A stretch of 15,306 nucleotides of DNA from Pseudonocardia sp. (lineage in GTDB: Bacteria > Actinomycetota > Actinomycetes > Mycobacteriales > Pseudonocardiaceae): positions 1-15,306 of the forward strand of contig JASLAP010000221.1 of the NCBI GenBank assembly GCA_030147065.1, read 5' to 3'. This document shows positions 12,795-15,306 of this stretch, piece after piece. Below the pieces are notes generated by a model that saw nothing but the letters and a program-made list of their open reading frames with translations, was not told where the DNA came from and searched no databases. Position 1 is the first letter of the stretch. Every line of letters begins with the position of its first letter. Position numbers and translations under genes: made by a program.

Positions 12795-14090
12795 TCAGAG
12801 GCGGCCGGCGGCCTTGAGGGCGAGGTAGGCGTCGGCCACCCGGGGGGCCAGGTCGGCGGGGGCGGCGTCGACGACGGTCACCCCGCGGCGGCCGAGCAGC
12901 CGGGCCACCGCGCGGCGCTCGGCGCGGGCCTGCTCGGCCGCGGCCGCCCCGTACACCGCGGTCGAGTCGCCGCGACCGGCCGCCATCTCGGCCACCCGCG
13001 GATCGGCCACCGCGGCGACCAGCACCCGGTGGCGCCCGGTCAGCGCGGCCAGCCCGGGCAGCAGGCCCTCCTCGACGGCCGCGGCGTCCAGCCCGGTGAA
13101 CAGCACGACCAGCGACCGCTGCCCGGCCCGCCCGAGCACGGTGGACACCAGCCCCGGTACGTCGGTCTCGGTCAGCTCCGGCTCCACCGCGGCCATCGCC
13201 TCGACCAGCGCGGGCAGCAGCTCCCGGCGGCCGGCCCCGACCACCCGGGCGCGCACCGCCCGGTCGTAGGCGAGCAGGTCGACCCGGTCGCCCGCGCGCG
13301 ACGCCAGCGCGCCCAGCAGCAGCGCGGCGTCCATCGCCACGTCGAGCTTCGGGGCGTCCCCGACCCGGCCGGCCGAGGTCCGGCCGGTGTCCAGGACCAG
13401 CAGCAGGTGCCGGTCGCGTTCCGGGCGCCAGGTGCGGACCACGACCTCCGGGGCCCGGGCGCTGGCCCGCCAGTCGATCGACCGGACGTCGTCGCCGGCC
13501 ACGTACTCGCGCAGCGAGTCGAACTCGGTGCCCTGCCCGCGCACCATCGCCGCGGTGCGCCCGTCCAGCTCGCGCAACCGGGCCAGCCGCGCGGGCAGGT
13601 GGCGCCGCGAGGTGAACGGCGGCAGCGCCCGCACCGTCCACGGCACCTCGTGCGCGCCCTGCCGGGCGGCCAGCCCGAGCGGGCCGACCGAGCGCACGGT
13701 GACCCGCGCGGCCCGCCGGTCGCCGCGGCGGGTCGGCCGCAGCGTCACGGTGAGCCGCCGCCGCTCCCCGGCGGGGACGTGCAGGTCGTGCCGCACGGGG
13801 TCGGCGCCCGCGCTGGGCGGCCAGGCGTCGCGCAGCACCCCGCGCAGCGGCCGCCGTCCGGGGTTGTGCACCACCAGGTGCACGGTGGCCTCGCCGCCGA
13901 GGCGCACCGCGGTGTCCCCGGACCGCGTCAGGTGCAGCTCGCGGACCCCGGCCGCCAGCGCCAGGTCGGTGAGCACCCCGGCGGCCAGCACGCCCTGCAC
14001 CGCCACCAGGCCCCACCAGCCCGGCAGCACCAGCCCCACGACGAGCGCGCCGAGCGCCGCGAGCAGCGCGGTGCGCCCGGTGAGCGCCAC
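12795..14090 (-). CDS. DUF58-domain protein with vWA-like fold
   Basis: This 431-aa protein has two N-terminal membrane helices (about 7-23 and 25-45), a beta-rich segment (50-160), and the DUF58 signature GTEFDSLREYVAGDDVRSID with following WRASAR at 187-212. A vWA-like domain follows: HLLLVLDTGRTSAG (228-241) is a variant of the DxSxS metal site (DTGRT), so metal binding is plausible but not certain. GTG 14090 begins 3 bp after the MoxR stop, implying translational coupling. MoxR AAA+ proteins commonly act on vWA-containing partners, so this is probably the MoxR partner at the membrane. The mycobacterial counterpart is Rv3693. Confidence 0.92.
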   Translation of the reverse strand: MALTGRTALLAALGALVVGLVLPGWWGLVAVQGVLAAGVLTDLALAAGVRELHLTRSGDTAVRLGGEATVHLVVHNPGRRPLRGVLRDAWPPSAGADPVRHDLHVPAGERRRLTVTLRPTRRGDRRAARVTVRSVGPLGLAARQGAHEVPWTVRALPPFTSRRHLPARLARLRELDGRTAAMVRGQGTEFDSLREYVAGDDVRSIDWRASARAPEVVVRTWRPERDRHLLLVLDTGRTSAGRVGDAPKLDVAMDAALLLGALASRAGDRVDLLAYDRAVRARVVGAGRRELLPALVEAMAAVEPELTETDVPGLVSTVLGRAGQRSLVVLFTGLDAAAVEEGLLPGLAALTGRHRVLVAAVADPRVAEMAAGRGDSTAVYGAAAAEQARAERRAVARLLGRRGVTVVDAAPADLAPRVADAYLALKAAGRL

Positions 14091-14093
14091 GGC

Positions 14094-15067
<974 letters not shown>

Positions 15068-15071
<4 letters not shown>

Positions 15072-15306
15072 GAGCGGTGCACCTCCGCCTCGCACCGGTC
15101 CAGCGCATCGGCGAGCGCGATCAACCCGGCGTCGTCCATCGGCGCTGGACCGTACAGCAGGGTCGACACCGCGGTGATCGAGCCGCCGGTGCGCGCGGCG
15201 ACCGCCCGGACCAACGCGGCCTCGCCGGCCCCCTCCGGCACCCCGAGCAGCGGGGCCAGCCGGGCGCGGGCGGCGCGGCGCAGCACCTCGGCGGCGTGGT
15301 CGCGGG
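15068..15306 (-). CDS. C-terminal end of a DUF4350-type protein (partial)
   Basis: The frame is open to the window's right edge, giving 78 visible residues from RDHAAEVLRRAARARLAPLL to the end LADALDRCEAEVHRS. The pattern of basic helix, then ALVRAVAARTGGS, then LLYGPAPMDDAGLIALADAL, is that of the C-terminus of DUF4350 proteins that precede MoxR in actinobacteria (Rv3691 position). The visible part is cytoplasmic in character. The N-terminal membrane and outer parts lie beyond the window. The stop overlaps the MoxR start by 4 bp, so it is in the same operon. Confidence 0.75.

Overview
The window is very GC-rich, with G or C in nearly every third codon position, frequent GTG starts and GTGA stop/start overlaps. 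This suggests a high-GC actinomycete. The block from 10.8 kb to the right edge (DUF4350, MoxR ATPase, DUF58 on one side; SpoIIM and RDD membrane proteins on the other) matches a gene neighbourhood found in mycobacteria and relatives (Rv3691-Rv3695 in M. tuberculosis). A Pseudonocardiales-like host is my guess; I cannot prove the genus.

Left part (1-2.1 kb): the 3' end of a small Cys-rich protein overlaps a second small gene, whose reading frame appears to break near position 425. A cluster of five copies of a 10-mer follows. Next is a TetR regulator divergent from a sulfite-oxidase-type molybdopterin protein. Two near-identical 16-bp palindromic operators lie between them.

Middle-left (2.07-4.9 kb): an ECF42-type sigma factor with a C-terminal TPR-like extension is co-transcribed with a YciI/DGPF protein. 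It sits behind a promoter resembling the one its own group recognises. The cassette is bracketed by two direct copies of the 3' end of a yihY-type membrane gene. One copy is the end of the intact yihY at 3906-4853. The other is a decayed remnant at about 2071-2171, from which the convergent molybdopterin and sigma genes take their C-terminal codons. This looks like a scar of insertion or duplication and is the most unusual structure in the window.

Middle (4.99-8.7 kb): an 822-aa MMPL/RND transporter is coupled by an 8-bp overlap to a two-TM protein of unknown function. Divergent from them is a one-TM, Pro-rich, coiled-coil protein. Together they resemble a cell-envelope module.

Middle-right (8.9-10.8 kb): a DUF421 membrane protein overlaps a divergent glucose-6-phosphate dehydrogenase paralog by 7 bp.

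Right (10.8-15.3 kb): RDD and SpoIIM genes diverge from a short shared promoter region. DUF4350 (cut by the window edge), MoxR and DUF58 form a tight operon on the minus strand, convergent with SpoIIM.

There is no gap without genes longer than 300 bases; the longest, 8680-8917, holds hairpins only. I saw no tRNA, rRNA, CRISPR array, IS element or transposase.
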